From: Silurus meridionalis
Lineage: Eukaryota > Chordata > Actinopteri > Siluriformes > Siluridae
DNA length: 64,000 bases
Direction: 5' to 3'
Assembly (NCBI RefSeq): GCF_014805685.1
Contig: NC_060902.1
Location: forward strand, 3,897,286-3,961,285
The translations under genes and the position numbers were made by a program. The notes under the pieces were generated by a model. The model searched no databases. It had not been told where the DNA came from and saw nothing but the letters and a program-made list of their open reading frames with translations. This document shows, piece by piece, positions 12,795 to 24,836 of the stretch; position 1 is the stretch's first letter; each line of letters starts with the position of its first letter.

Positions 12795-13045
12795 TGGAGT
12801 TCAGTCAAAGTTTCAAATCATTCCAAAGGTGCTCAGTAGGGTTGAGGTCAGAGCTCTATAGCAGGCAACTGAAGATCTTACAATCCAAACCAGGTTTGGG
12901 TTAGTTAGAGTGAATATTGAATGCTACTGCATCCAAAGGCATCCTATCCAATTGTGTGCTTCCAGCTATGTGTGAACAGATTGGGGAAGAACCACATATG
13001 GCTGAAAAAGTGGGGTGTCCCAATACTCTTGTCCATAAAGTGCAG
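12795..13045 (-). mobile_element. Tc1/mariner fragment, family B
   Basis: AAAGGTGCTCAGTAGGGTTG and GGTCAGAGCTCTATAGCAGG are the antisense of the transposase-coding part. The end, GGTGTCCCAATACTCTTGTCC, is the terminal repeat. It lacks most of the element and has no intact frame. Confidence 0.72.
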
Positions 13046-15229
13046 AAATCAGATTAACTGACTGATACATCATATTTGCATGACTTTTGTGTGAATGAGT
13101 TCTTTTTTCAAAGAATAGTTTGAAGGCAGCTAGGAGGTTTTATAATGTTAAAACTGATATACTGTATACCCAGATGTAATCTTACTTTACTGCAGCTTCT
13201 TAATTGACTCTTGTAGGAACATTCATTTTCCTCTATATACAAAAGACAACAACAGCATTAACCATTCATGAGTTACACAACTTATAGTGTTGTGTAATGA
13301 AAGTAAGAACACTGAGTACTTATTATGCATACAGTCAGCATGTCTTAAAAGCTCCAGGCTTATGCATTGTTAGTGCAATGTTTTCTGTCTTCTAAACGCT
13401 GTAGCACTGTTGTGCCCGTTAGCATGTCCCATATTAGTAAGCTTGTCGTGACAGGGACATTGTTTTGCAATTTGTTTCTAAGTGAAGAAGAAGTGCAATA
13501 ATGACAGCCCACTTTTCTTCAGTCGATTTGAGAATAGGGCATATTTTATACAAAAAAATTATTCTTGTAGCACAGACAATTTAGTTATTCGTTACTGTAT
13601 AAAGGGCTCATTTTATCCTTGCATGCATGTGATGTTGGAAAATAGTTTGTGGACAACTTTAATTGGGTGAATTTTTCTGAAGTAGAAGAAATCAGTCAGC
13701 AATTTAAAGCTGCATCTTAATTGATTTGAAATATCCAGTGTGAATAATGGGTGATGATTATTTAAAAGAAAATCAACTGTCTCTCAAGTTAAATCGAATA
13801 TTGATACATAATAAACATTGAATACATTTAGTAATTGCCATGTGGGAGCTGTAAATTAGTCAAAATACTGGAAAACACAAGGCAAACAAAAACAAAAGCA
13901 TACTAATTTAAGTCTTTTTGTCCAAAAGTATTTCAACCTAGATGAAGCCAGTTCTCCAGTGAGCTACAAATTGTATTAGATGTGCTTTGTTGGTTTTAAT
14001 GTAACATTGTAAATTTTATATCAAGTGTGGTATGCATCCACCCCTGGGGAACTTCGGACAAATCCTGCCTCCTTGTAAAAAAAATCCTGAATGATCCCAC
14101 CCCTCCTGAAGGAATCCTCACTAACCAGAACAGTTTACACTTTCTTGTACACAGTGATAGTGGGACCATTTGAGCAGTGCTAGATGATCAGGAAAGCATG
14201 GTGCACTGAGGGAGTGTAGTGCATTGAGTTTCTGGTCAATTTTTGACTTTTGAAGTCAGACAAATGTTTTAAACCTAATATAGGAAGCTACAGAAAACCA
14301 GTAGATGGAATGTGGACCTTAAATTTGCTTAATTAAGATAAATGTTTGCTAGAATATACCTGTTCCTGATTATTCATGATTCACAGCATGCCTGTTTTGT
14401 TAATACGGTACCTTTATATACGTGCTATATCTACTGTTACTGTAACTCTCTGACAATGCCACCAATACTGTTCTACGCTATTTCCCACCTACTTTTCCAA
14501 TCATCATACTTTGCCAGTTCATTTTGAATCAATTTGTTTGCTGAAGTCGACAACAACGCATCACATAACCTGATCCTCCCCACTGCATTTTGTGAGATTC
14601 ATACCCATGATTGATGACTTCTATTCATCTGAAATTCCGTAGCTATTACTCTTCATTTCAAACTCCCAGCACAAATCCTCTGCTCTGGATCCATAATTGC
14701 TATTTTGTCATTCAAGTGAAACACGCTGTGAGAGGATGCTATTGCATGCCATTTCTGCATAAGAGTTGGAGTACCTAATTAGCAGTTTGTTTTCTAAACA
14801 CTAGAAGCTGACGCATTCTCCAAGTACTACATCGCGCATTTCAAACACTTACTAAAATTGCTCTTGCTGTTTTTTTTCTTTTGGTTTGTTTATTTTAACT
14901 GCCTGAAAACCATGTGAAGAAATCAATGCAAATCCAATAGTTTTTCTGCAACACTAATTTATTTTGTACCAAGTTCTGAATTACTCGTCATAGGCATTCA
15001 CATGGAAAAAGAAAAAAAAATGGAAAAAAATAAATAAAAAGACAATTTTAAATCTAATGGATTTTTTTACATTTAAGTTGCATTCATTTGTTCTTTTAAG
15101 TTGCAGAAATGATAATATGATACTAACTAGAGGAAAATATTTAAAGAACATGGTGAGGAGTGTGGTACAGTAGGTGTAAGGTGTCTCCAGTGTAAAGATT
15201 TAGTAACCACCAGAGGCAAAGCTGTTTTA

Positions 15230-15231
<2 letters not shown>
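13046..15231. other. No gene; candidate conserved block at 14530-14830
   Basis: Open frames are short and unremarkable. From about 14530 to 14830 the composition is more balanced and non-repetitive (includes CTAATTAGC), so it is worth a conservation check. The rest is AT-rich spacer. Confidence 0.25.

Positions 15232-15286
<55 letters not shown>
15232..15286. repeat. (TA)n microsatellite
   Basis: About 27 TA units. Confidence 0.95.
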
Positions 15287-15292
<6 letters not shown>

Positions 15293-15631
15293 TTTTTCTT
15301 TTTTCTTTTTTAGATAGGAAGGCTTTGAAGATTCTTAGTAATATTACAATCTGCATTTAATTTGTCCCACTTAATGTCAAAGGAAGGAAAAAAGAGAACC
15401 TAGTTATGGAATGTCTGTTTCTAATCGTACATTGCATGTAATATTGTCCCATTTAAACCTACACCTACTCATTCATTTAATTCTGTATTTAATCAACAGA
15501 TTGTGTGGCAGAGGTTCAATGCATGAAATGAAGTGTGGAGCAGTTCAGAACCACCTTGTAGAAGGGAAATATCAAAAGGAGAATGACAATACTAGTATGA
15601 GCAGACTGAAGTAATTTCAATTGATCACTCT
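15287..15631. other. No recognised feature
   Basis: Spacer with a 67-codon plus-strand frame lacking motifs. Confidence 0.45.
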
Positions 15632-16000
15632 ACAATATGTGCTAAAAAGTTCAACATTAAGGTGGACAGCCTACAGCAGAAGAACATCATGTTAAGTTTC
15701 ACTTCTGTCACCCGAGAACAGAAAGCTAAGGCTACCCAGCTACAGGTTCACAAAAACTGGACAGTTTGAAAAAAAACTGTAGTAAAAAGTAGTTTGGTCT
15801 AATGAATTTTCTTAATCTTAATTTTTACAGAGGCATACACATTGTAGCACCAGAATTTGACACCAACAGCATGAATTCATCAAACTAATCTGTCTAGTCA
15901 AGGCTAGTGTGGTGTAATGGTTTGGATTGTAACAAACAATCATTGTTTAAATGCCACAGCCTATTTTAGCATTGTTCCTGACCATGTGCATATAATGCAT
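15632..16000 (+). mobile_element. Tc1/mariner family A, middle of transposase
   Basis: GGCTACCCAGCTACAGGTTC, AAAAACTGGACAG and, later, AATGCCACAGCCTATTTTAGC followed by GACCATGTGCAT correspond to the central transposase around the first catalytic Asp and the following strand. Stops and indels break every frame. Neither terminal repeat is visible. Confidence 0.65.
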
Positions 16001-16412
16001 CATGTCACAAATCATCAAAATGATTAAAAATTAATCACAAAATGTAATGATTTTCACAACAAAATTGATCAAATATATAAAATATATCAAATGTTTAAAC
16101 TGAAGAAATGTACCTTTTAAGAAAAAATTAAATATTTTTTAAATAATGCCTGTAACATTTATGCCTGAAAATGTTGGGACACAGCCATGTTTCCCTTCTT
16201 TTTCCAATAGTCGATATAAATTTGTGAACTGAGAAGACCAGTTACTAGAGTTTTGGGAGAGAAACATTGTCCCATTTGTGTAATAGTAAATGTTATTGTT
16301 TTATTGTTGCTAACGGTTTCAGATAGTAAAAGGTCTAGCAGTTTAGCATTGTCTTGCTGAAATATACATGCCCTTCCCTAAAAAGCTGTCATCTGGATGG
16401 AAGCAGTTGTTG

Positions 16413-16673
16413 CTATAAATCCTGTATGTAGCTTTCAGCATTGATGATGGCTTTCCATATGTGCAAACTGCCCTTCCAGTAAGCAGTAATGTACTCCAAT
16501 ACCATCTGCGATGCAGGCTTTTGCATTAGTGCCGCTAACAAGTTGGATGATCCCTCTCCATAATAACCTGAGCTTTGGTCCAGAAAGAACAGTAACATTG
16601 TTGGATCATATTCACATTTAGATTCTTCTTTGCATGCTAAAGCTTTAACTTGCATTTGTGCTTGACATGGCAA
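16413..16673 (-). pseudogene. Transposase fragment of the split DDE transposon
   Basis: An 86-codon frame with the features YWKGSLHIWKAIINAESYI. Just beyond its stop the sequence continues as HVYFSKTMLN in another frame, resembling the strand that carries the second catalytic Asp, so the gene is frameshifted. The N-terminal side is cut by the hAT element. Confidence 0.5.
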
Positions 16674-16684
16674 TTTGTGTTCCC

Positions 16685-17483
16685 CAGTGGTGGGCCATCA
16701 GGGCCAGCAAGGCCTTCTCTGCTGGCCTAAACACTATCAGAAGCCTACATTTACAACCTAAATTCTAATAGTTAGTCCCTGAAATTGTTTTAATTTATTT
16801 CTAATAGTTTATATTCTTTATTTCGTACCGTTTCTCTTCCAGTACGTGTATGTGTATGTTAGATTTTTTTGTCCAATTAGATTTCAGCCTCTATGTGCTG
16901 CCATGTCAATCTAATCTGCCCAATCTGTAGCGCACTGCACACATTAATACATCTAAGTTAGACTTTTTTTATGCCTACGGAGGAAGAGAATTGGATTTGG
17001 TCTCAGACATACTTAAAAATCCATTTGACATCATGAGGAGAGGTCGGCCAACCCTGAAGCTAGCTAGCTTGTCTCAGCCAGGGAAAGGGTTTGTTTACCA
17101 CTTCCAGACGAGCGGTACCACTGGATTGCAGTCTTTAAGGAGTGGTGCATATTGTGAGTATTCATCTCTGGTGAGTAGGTTGTATTTTATTAAAATTTGT
17201 AAGGTTTTTGTCATGTTATTAGACAGATATCTATTTTGAACTGCTCCAGATGATGTAGGTGGCACAGGTGCGGTGGTAGCGTAGAGGTTTCTTGCTTTAG
17301 TAAAATTTTATTCACCCTCCATACATGAAATGCCTCTCTCTCTGTAATGCCACATGTTGTTCTATTGCGTTTTAGTATAGTATTGATGGTTTCTATAATT
17401 GCGACGTGATAGTGGTGGCATTAAGAGGTGAATTAAGTCAGGTAAGTCTCCACTGAAGGTACCAAATACATGGCCCGCCACTG
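16685..17483. mobile_element. Non-autonomous hAT element with perfect TSD GTGTTCCC
   Basis: Begins CAGTGGTGGGCCA and ends TGGCCCGCCACTG. The 8-bp duplication GTGTTCCC is perfect (16677-16684 and 17484-17491), a hallmark of hAT transposition. The element is 799 bp and has no transposase frame; the 82-codon frame at 16991-17239 has no recognised motif. It interrupts the DDE transposon, whose sequence continues on both sides. Confidence 0.9.
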
Positions 17484-17511
17484 GTGTTCCCAGACAATGA
17501 TTTATGGAAAT

Positions 17512-18867
17512 GTTTCATTCCATGCAGTGGAACCCTTTTGTGAACTGCTTCTGCAGAAACTCCAGCTGAATGAACCGGGCAGTGGACTGGGTCCAGTCGG
17601 TGCCGAGAGCACCATGCAGGGAATAGATGCTATCTCGCGGCATATGACCTCCCCGTGAAGGGAGCTCTGGATTGGAAAAAGGTCTCTACCACCTCGGGGT
17701 GAGGCGTCAAGCCTCGACCACGGTTGCGCCACAGCATCCAGTCCCAACAGGGCTGGACACCATAGGGCTTTTGCCGAAATCTCCAAAATACCGCGCCACT
17801 CCCCGGGCTTGGACCCCTGCCTCGACAGGGTGTCTGCTGCCTCATTCAAGTGGCCTGGGATATAAGCTGCTCTGAAGAAGAGGAGCTTTCCCTGGGCCCA
17901 CAGGAGTATCTGCTGCTCCAGCCTGTACAGGGGTGTTAACGCAGACCCCCCCTGGTGGTTGATATACAAAACCACTGAGGTGTGCCCGAGCGGACCAATG
18001 GCCTCTTAGGTCTGGGAGGAAGTGCTTCAAAACCAGAAGCACGGCCAGCATTTCTATGCAATTGATGTGCCACCTCAGATGGACACTGTCTCTTTGACCT
18101 TCTGCAGCGTGGCCACTCTTGACCGCTCCCCATCCCATGAGGGATGCATCCGTCGTAAGCACAATGCGACGACTGGGAACTCCCAACACTGGGCCTTGGA
18201 GTAGGAACCCAGGATCTCTCCATGCATCTAAGGCACGTAGGCATCACCGTGTGACCTTGATCGTGCGGAGAGGATTGCCCTTCCGAGAGAACCCCCGGGC
18301 TCTGAGCTACCACTGAAAAAGTCTCATGTACAAGAGGCCAAGTGGAATGACACTGGATGCTGCTGCCATGACCCCGAACAGTACCTGGAACTGCTTGACA
18401 GTGAGTGACAGCCCATCGCTGACTTTTCTGACCGCCGTGAGGATGGACGCTTTGCGGACAGGGGAAAACAGCACGCGCATAGTCACCAAATCCCAAATGA
18501 TGCAGAGATAGGTGGTTCTCTGTGACAGAGAAAGCACACTTTTCCCGGTTTTTCCCCAGCTCCTTTATGTGAGTGAGAACGACATCTCGATGCCGGACCG
18601 CTAACTGCTCTGATTGAGCTAATATTACCCAATCGTAAATATAATTTAGGATACAAATTCCCTGAAGTCCCAGGGGAGCCAGAGCCACATTGACACACTT
18701 CGTGAATGTGCGGGGTGACAGGGCAAGGCTGATTGGAAGAACCCGATATTGGAATGCTTTGACCCCAAAAGCAAAACACAGAAACTTCCTGTGAGAAGGG
18801 AGGATGGGAATGTTAAAGTACGCATCCTTTAGATCTACTGTGACAAATCAATCCTCGGATCTGCTCG
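17512..18867 (-). mobile_element. DIRS-like retrotransposon fragment (RT-RNase H)
   Basis: On the minus strand the order from 18867 to 17512 is RT palm, RT thumb, RNase H, then the start of the next domain. There are no LTR-type ends. The closest relatives I recognise are fish DIRS-type elements, which carry RT/RNase H plus a tyrosine recombinase. The recombinase part is absent here but present in the related fragment at 47375-48490. It is inserted into, or replaces, the middle of the older DDE transposon. Confidence 0.72.
17820..18830 (-). pseudogene. DIRS-like RT/RNase H, frameshifted
   Basis: The RT active-site region reads ILNYIYDWVILAQSEQL (about 18600-18650), where a YIDD-type motif is expected, so one catalytic Asp has become Tyr. 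A second frame gives SLTVKQFQVLFGVMAAAS (about 18350-18420). RNase H pieces are TTDASLMGWGAV (about 18150), HINCIEMLAV (about 18050) and IPGHLNEAADTLSRQ (about 17815-17860). At least three frame changes separate these blocks. The protein would copy the element's RNA, but this copy cannot be functional. Confidence 0.75.
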
Positions 18868-18965
18868 AGGGTCTTAAAATGATATATTTCCTTAGTTTAA
18901 ATATTTGAAATATTTTCTATATTATACTGTAAATAAAATATGAGTTAATGAGACAAATCATCAAT

Positions 18966-18967
18966 TA

Positions 18968-19008
<41 letters not shown>

Positions 19009-19020
19009 TTTTTTTTTTTA
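18966..19020. repeat. (ATT)n plus T-run
   Basis: About 14 ATT units followed by a T12 run, within the right part of the split DDE transposon. Confidence 0.93.
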
Positions 19021-19311
19021 TTATATTTAATTTTTTATTTTTTTACAGTGTCCCAACTTTTTTGGAATTGGAGTTTTAAAAACTTGTTTAATGAACATAG
19101 CAATCTGATCTTGAATTAACTGCTCAGTCCAAATATCAATCTAAAAAAAATTACTTCTGGGACATTCACAGCATGAAAGAACACCTGGAAAAAAAATATG
19201 CAGGAACTGTATAATTCAGTCATGTCAGCATGGACCAAAATCTTAAAATATGTTTTCAATGCAATCCATGCCGTGAACAATTGAAGCCCTACACCGGTAT
19301 GTGTTCTCTCT

Positions 19312-19330
19312 CACACACACCCACACACAC

Positions 19331-19408
<78 letters not shown>
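19312..19408. repeat. (CA)n-(TA)n compound microsatellite
   Basis: A short CA stretch followed by about 39 TA units. Long frames in it encode only alternating Tyr/Ile. Confidence 0.95.
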
Positions 19409-19413
<5 letters not shown>

Positions 19414-19417
19414 CATA

Positions 19418-20257
19418 CAGGTGCATCTCAATAAATATGAATGTCATGGTAAAGTTAATTTATTTCAGTAATTCAACTGAAATTATAAAACAATGCACAC
19501 AGACTGTCACAGAAGTCTTAGTTTATTTTAATTGTGATGTGATTTAGTGAAATTGTTGGCCTTCTGGAAAGTATGTTAATTTACTGTATATGTACTCAAT
19601 ACTTCGTAGGAGCTCCTTTTGCTTTAATTACTGTCTCAATCCGGCATGGCATGGAGGTGATCAGTCTGTGGCACTGCTGAGGTGGTATGGAAGCCCAGGT
19701 TTCTTTAACAGTGGCCTTCAGCTCATCTGCATTTTTTGGTCTCTTGTTTCTTTTTTTCCTCTTGACAATACCTCAAAGATTCTCTATGGAGTTCAGGTCT
19801 GGTGAGTTTGCTGGCCAGTCAAGCATGCAACACCATGGTCATTTAACAAACTTTTGGTGCTTTTGGCAGCGTGGGCGGGTGCAAAATCCTGCTGGAAAAT
19901 AATATCCCCATCTTTAAAAAGCTGGTCAGCAGAAGGAAGCATGAAGTGCTCTAAAACTTGGTAAACGGGTGCAGTGCCTTTGGTTTTCAAAAAAGACAAT
20001 GGACCAACACCAGCAGATGACCTTGCACCCTAAGTCATCACAGACTTAACATTGGACTTCATTAAGATTGGACGGGCTATGAGCTTCTCCACCCTTCCTC
20101 CAGACTCTAGGACCTTGGTTTCCAAATAAAACACAAAACTTGCTCTCATTTGAAAGGACAACATGGGACCACTGGGCAATAGTCCAGTTCTTCTCTTTAG
20201 TCCAGGTAAGACGCCTCTGGTTCAGGAGTGGCTTAACAAGCGGAATATGACAACTGT
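19418..20257 (-). mobile_element. Tc1 element, 3'-half with DDE motif
   Basis: The terminus CAGGTGCATCTCAATAAAT follows TA. On the minus strand, 19793-19999 encodes IIFQQDFAPAHAAKSTKS, the strand with the second catalytic Asp of Tc1 transposases (usual form QQDNAP). The neighbouring frames are broken. The far end is missing near 20257, so this is a truncated copy. It sits directly against the (TA)n tract. Confidence 0.85.
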
Positions 20258-22016
20258 AGCCAAATTATTTGATTATTACAATAAAAAGAATTTACCTTCT
20301 GTTGATTTGTTTAGCAAATTACCTAACATTATATGTATAAACCATTAAACCTACTTGAAGGAAGTTTGATCAATGTTTTCAAGGCAAAGTGGTTTAATTA
20401 CTACCAAGTACAATACATTTTTTCACTTGAATACATTTTTGGCTGAATACTTCCCCTTTTGATGAAGTAAGACTTTGAGTAATTATTTTTCTATTCATTT
20501 AAGGATCTTTTTCCCCAGCACATTCTGTCCTCTCCAGAATACAGAAGCAGAAGATATTTAATAAAAAGTTGGACTATCATTAGACCCAGCTTTGTGCCAT
20601 ATTTTAGACCCATATGCTAAAATATGACACTACTCCTTTAGAACCAGCACTCCTACTGTGAGATGGTCAGAGAGATGAAAAAAAAAAACTTTAAGAGCTT
20701 TCTCATGCTCTTCTACTAAAGTTTCCGAGCTCCCTGTTGGCCTTCTGTATCTCTGACTCAGATGCATATTGTTCACAGGTCAATATGCATCTTGCAGTGG
20801 TATGTCTTGGGAGCTATCATAATATCTTTAGCTATAGTGGAAAGTTTTGTACTCATAAATATGTCAGAATAAGAAAACTAAAAAATAAATAAATAAAACA
20901 CTTCAAGGCTAGTAATCTGAAATGAGAAGAGATGTAAAGGAGGATACGGGACAAAAACTATGATCAATCATTTATAATTGACTTCAAGAAGTATCTAAAA
21001 CTATATCTAGACAAAAACTGATTTTGGGTTAGGAATTCTAAACTGTGGTAAATAATTTAGAGGAAATGTTGGAGCACATGACCATTTTATTTCACAGCAA
21101 TATCTGGCTGCCATTTAGAAAAGTGACTCATGGCTTTAATAAAAGGTTACTTTGATTAAAAAAGTGTAGTATTAATAATGAATTTCACTTAGATTTTTCA
21201 ATTAGATTTACAGGGTAATGGCATGCCAAAGGATTAATTTTTGCTGTTTGACTTCAAGACCTACTAATTGTAAGTCATATTAGTCACAGACTGTAGTCAA
21301 GACTTCTGTTAAATCTGATAAATCGATTCACTCTAAACTGACTTTCTCAAGATAATGAGAGGCACATGGCAAAAAATTTACATCTTTGTGAGCAAAATAC
21401 TTACATTTTTAATATGTTGTAATATTATATTACCCATTACACTATGGTGGGTCGGAAAGCTTGATTCTGATTGGCTGGAGGTTCTGGATAATACTAAATG
21501 AATGCAATGCCTTATGATCACTGTAACAATAGAAGCATACAGTTACAGTCAGACAGCTACAGTTGGACAGCTATGTTAAACCTTTCCTATTTACTGAGCT
21601 AAACGAATAATTTTTGCACCATTTACCTTTTATGGTGAATTTGGCAAATTTGATCAATGGGTCGAGGGACAAGATTAATTTTCTGAATAAGAAAATGAAA
21701 AATATAACTAAATACTGCACAAAAATAATCAATCATTAAAACTATTAATGAAATGTTATTATTAATTAATGTAATAAATTGTAATTGCATAACAGTACTG
21801 TTTCTGTGAATGACTTAGATCAGGCAGGATTCTAAATTTAACAACCCATATATAAAACTAACAAAAATCACCCCTTATATTTATCCATTCAGTCAGTTTT
21901 GAAGTTGATTATTCATGGCATCATTTTTAACCTTAGCTTCATTTAATCAATCATTTAATATCATGTAATGCACACCTTGTTGGTAATATCTTACTTACAT
22001 CTTAACATTATATGTA
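20258..22016. other. No recognised feature
   Basis: Mostly AT-rich, with no open frames of note. A motif GATTCTGATTGGCTGGAGG at 21462 resembles ends of some fish DNA transposons, but no partner end was found. Confidence 0.45.
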
Positions 22017-22685
22017 AAGTGCATTCGTAAAATATTCAGACCATCTTCATGCTTTTCAATTTTGTTATGTTGAAGCCCGATACTACAATCATTCCAATTG
22101 ATTTTTCTTTCTCATTAATCTACACTCAGCACCATATAATGACAAAGTGAAAACAGAATTCTAATAATCACATGTACATAAGTACCTGTACTTAGTACTT
22201 CTCTTAAGCTGGTTCAGGGTGAATGAGGACCATTGGTGGACAGCCATTTTCAGTTCTCTCCAGAGATGTTAAATAGGGTTCAAGTAAGGGTTCTGGTTGG
22301 GACATTCACAGAGTTATCTTGGCTGTGTGCTTAGGGTTGTTGTCATGTAGGAAGATGAACCTTCAGACCAGACTGAGGTCCTGAGATCTTCGGAAAAGAT
22401 TTTATTGAGAATATCTCTGTACTTTGCTTCTTTCAGCTTTCCCTCAACCCTGACCAATTGATAAGATTTTGCTGTGGTAAAACACCCATTTTTTGTAGCT
22501 TTCCACAGATCTGTGCCTTGCAACAATCCTGTCTCTGAGCACTGCAAGCAGTTCCTTTAACAAGCATTGCTTGGATTTTGCTCCGATATGCATTGTATAT
22601 AATAATGTGTGTGCCATTAATCAATAAACTTTTACACAGGTAGACCCCAGTGAAGATTTTGAAACACCACAGCAATGATTAAGGG

Positions 22686-22688
<3 letters not shown>

Positions 22689-22775
<87 letters not shown>
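22689..22775. repeat. (TA)n microsatellite
   Basis: About 43 TA units inside the Tc1-C element. Confidence 0.95.
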
Positions 22776-22778
<3 letters not shown>

Positions 22779-22844
22779 TCTTTTTGTTTTTTTTTAATTT
22801 AAAAAAATACTTACATTACACAGTTTTTTGTCATTAATGGGTAC

Positions 22845-23038
22845 AGGTCCCTGGTGGTCTAGTGGTTAGGATGCTAACCCCAGCCACTCTTAGTGCCGGT
22901 CCCAAGCCCGGATAAATGGGGAAGGTTGCGTTAGGAAGGGCATTCAGCGTAAAAACATGTGCCAAATCAAACATGCAGATGATCCGATGTGGATCCCTTG
23001 ATGGGAGAAGCCGAAAGAAATACTACTACTACTACTTT
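22845..23038 (+). mobile_element. SINE with internally deleted head, inserted in Tc1-C
   Basis: The A-box half (CTGGTGGTCTAGTGGTTAGG) runs straight into CAGCCACTCTTAGTGCCGG, so the B-box is deleted. The body and the 3' tail (GCCGAAAGAAA, then ACT repeats) are present. Target duplication TCATTAATGGGTAC (22831-22844) / TCATTAATGGCTAC (23039-23052) matches 13 of 14. The loss of the B box suggests this copy would be weakly transcribed, if at all. Confidence 0.88.
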
Positions 23039-23152
23039 TCATTAATGGCTACTGGGTGTAGATTAATGAATAAAAAAAAAATTTGAACTATTGTAGTATC
23101 AGGCTTTAACATAGCAAAAGTAAAAGGGTCTGAATACTTTTCGAATGCCGAT

Positions 23153-23974
23153 ATATCATGTAAAAAAACAAATTTAGATTCACTATTACTGTTATTGTTA
23201 TATATCTTTTACTATAAATGTTTACTTAGAATTTAAAGATGCATCTAACCAGATAGCTTTTCTTTAATTCTGCAATCTTACGTACCCATGTGACTTCTGT
23301 AAAGCATGAAGAACTCGGAAGGATACAGTTATTAAAAATTAAATAGAGACTTAATCATTCCTAATGCAATGTGGATAGACTTAAGCACTGCTGCATCAGT
23401 TGCATCAAAAAGAGGGCTAAATGAATGGCACTCCATTAGCAGGTAATCGAAAGGCATTGTGGTTAATGTAGCTAGCTGTTCATGTGTTGCAATGGTAAAA
23501 TTCAACAAAAAATCTTTTTTATTACAAAATAAATCTTGGGCACTGTTCAAGTTCGCATGATAATTATGAAGTTAATCTGCCAATCATTTAGAGTGGATTT
23601 TTTTCAGTTGTAATATCTTAAAGAATAATCGCTGTAGATCATTTGTGATGTAAGGAAAGAATGAAAATCGAAGAAGCTAATTTTTATTATGGAAGATTTC
23701 CCTTTTGATACATAAAGCCACTTTTTCTTTTAAAAATAAACTCCACTTGTCTTCTAAACAATTGCTTTCCTCAGTGAACTGTGTGAATACAGATCTAATG
23801 AAGTCATTCAGAAAAAGAATGATGTAGGAGTTGCTCAGTTTATTTCTGTATGTGCCTCTTCATTTGTGAGGGATTCGATCAACCATGGCAATAAAGCTTG
23901 TGTTTATATGTAGGGGAGCGTGTGGGACTGGGTAAATGTGTGTGAATGTGTGTGTGAGATTAATGGAGAAAAAA
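23153..23974. other. No recognised feature
   Basis: Unique-looking sequence; a 72-codon minus-strand frame at 23332-23550 has no motif. Confidence 0.45.
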
Positions 23975-24012
23975 AGAGAGAATGAGAGAGAGAGAGAGAG
24001 AGAGAAAGAGAG
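23975..24012. repeat. (GA)n tract
   Basis: Interrupted GA units. Confidence 0.9.
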
Positions 24013-24479
24013 TGCCACCTGCCTGTCCTAGAGGCGAGGCTCTATGCCAGACTAGCTCTAATCAATCACAATGCGTGCAGCTGGCCTGGGTTTGAGTCAA
24101 GATGACTGTGGATATTGGATCTGGTCCATATCGGCTGGGAATTGATGGCCGCCGTTGAGTTCACAGCTGACTCCCTTTCTCAGGTCACAGGTGTTTAGGA
24201 CTAGGGGGTGTGAATGGTCTCAGCCTACGCACTTTGTATTTCAGTGGGAAAAAGTCATGAAAAAGGCTTTATATTTTTCTGACGAGGATTGTGATTTAAT
24301 GTGGTGATCCATACCTGGTATCAAGTAGACAAATGCTGCACACACATATGGACAAACGTTAATTGTTATTTAAAAGTTACAAGATAGATACAAATACTGT
24401 ACCCACAGATACATAAAGGGATACATAATTGTACAGGATATCTTTCGATGCATTAGCATTAAAGATTTCCTTTACTTGA
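24013..24479. other. GC-richer unique block, candidate conserved element
   Basis: 24013-24250 is clearly richer in GC than its surroundings, non-repetitive, and lacks an open frame. This is typical of a conserved non-coding element, but the window alone cannot prove it. Confidence 0.25.
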
Positions 24480-24745
24480 ACTAGAAAACCCAAACCTGTT
24501 CCATCATGACAATCCTTCTATGCACATAGGGCTGGAGTGGAAGATCTTGAGTGGCCTGCTATAGAGCTATAACCGTTTTGACCTCAACACTATTAGACAT
24601 TCTTTTTGGGATAAATCGCTGCTCGTGCAGCATCTTCCCATTAGAGTGGAGGTTAATTATAACAGCACATGTGGAGTAGTATGTCGAAAAAGCACACTAA
24701 ACTTGTGGTCAGGTGTCAACAAACTTTTGTGCATATAATTTAGCT
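24480..24745 (+). mobile_element. Tc1/mariner fragment, family B (sense)
   Basis: Contains CCATCATGACAATCCTTCTATGC, AGTGGCCTGCTATAGAGC, and the terminal GTGGTCAGGTGTCAACAAAC. This is the opposite orientation to the other family B pieces. It is decayed. Confidence 0.62.
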
Positions 24746-24836
24746 GCCAAACTACAATAAAGACATAAAGAGATATAGATTTTATTCATATCAAACTACC
24801 TCATTATCATAATAGGAATGTACCACAATGACACTA

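Larger units (their letters stand above)
16150..19075 (-). mobile_element. DDE DNA transposon split by two later insertions
   Basis: The left part, 16150-16684, begins near TGTTGGGACA and encodes on the minus strand a transposase piece (16413-16673) ending KAIINAESYIQDL. A short stretch resumes at 17484-17510 after the hAT insertion. The right part, 18868-19075, ends in GTGTCCCAACTTTTTTGGAA, the counterpart of the left terminus. The gap between is filled by a DIRS fragment. The superfamily is not certain from the sequence alone. The transposase is broken, and the central coding part is missing or displaced. Confidence 0.6.
22017..23152 (-). mobile_element. Tc1 element, family C, with nested SINE and (TA)n
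   Basis: The ends GCATTCGTAAAATATTCAGACC and GGGTCTGAATACTTTTCGAATGC are inverted copies of each other. The minus-strand frame at 22314-22547 includes LVRVEGKLKEAKYRDILN, a conserved piece of Tc1 transposase just before the second catalytic Asp, then shifts frame. The element also holds a (TA)n tract (22689-22775) and a SINE (22845-23038), both acquired within it. It is not autonomous. Confidence 0.85.

Noticed and set aside
17512..18867. Endogenous retrovirus or LTR retrotransposon
   Set aside because: No LTRs, protease, integrase or envelope; the related copy carries a tyrosine recombinase, which fits DIRS-like elements.
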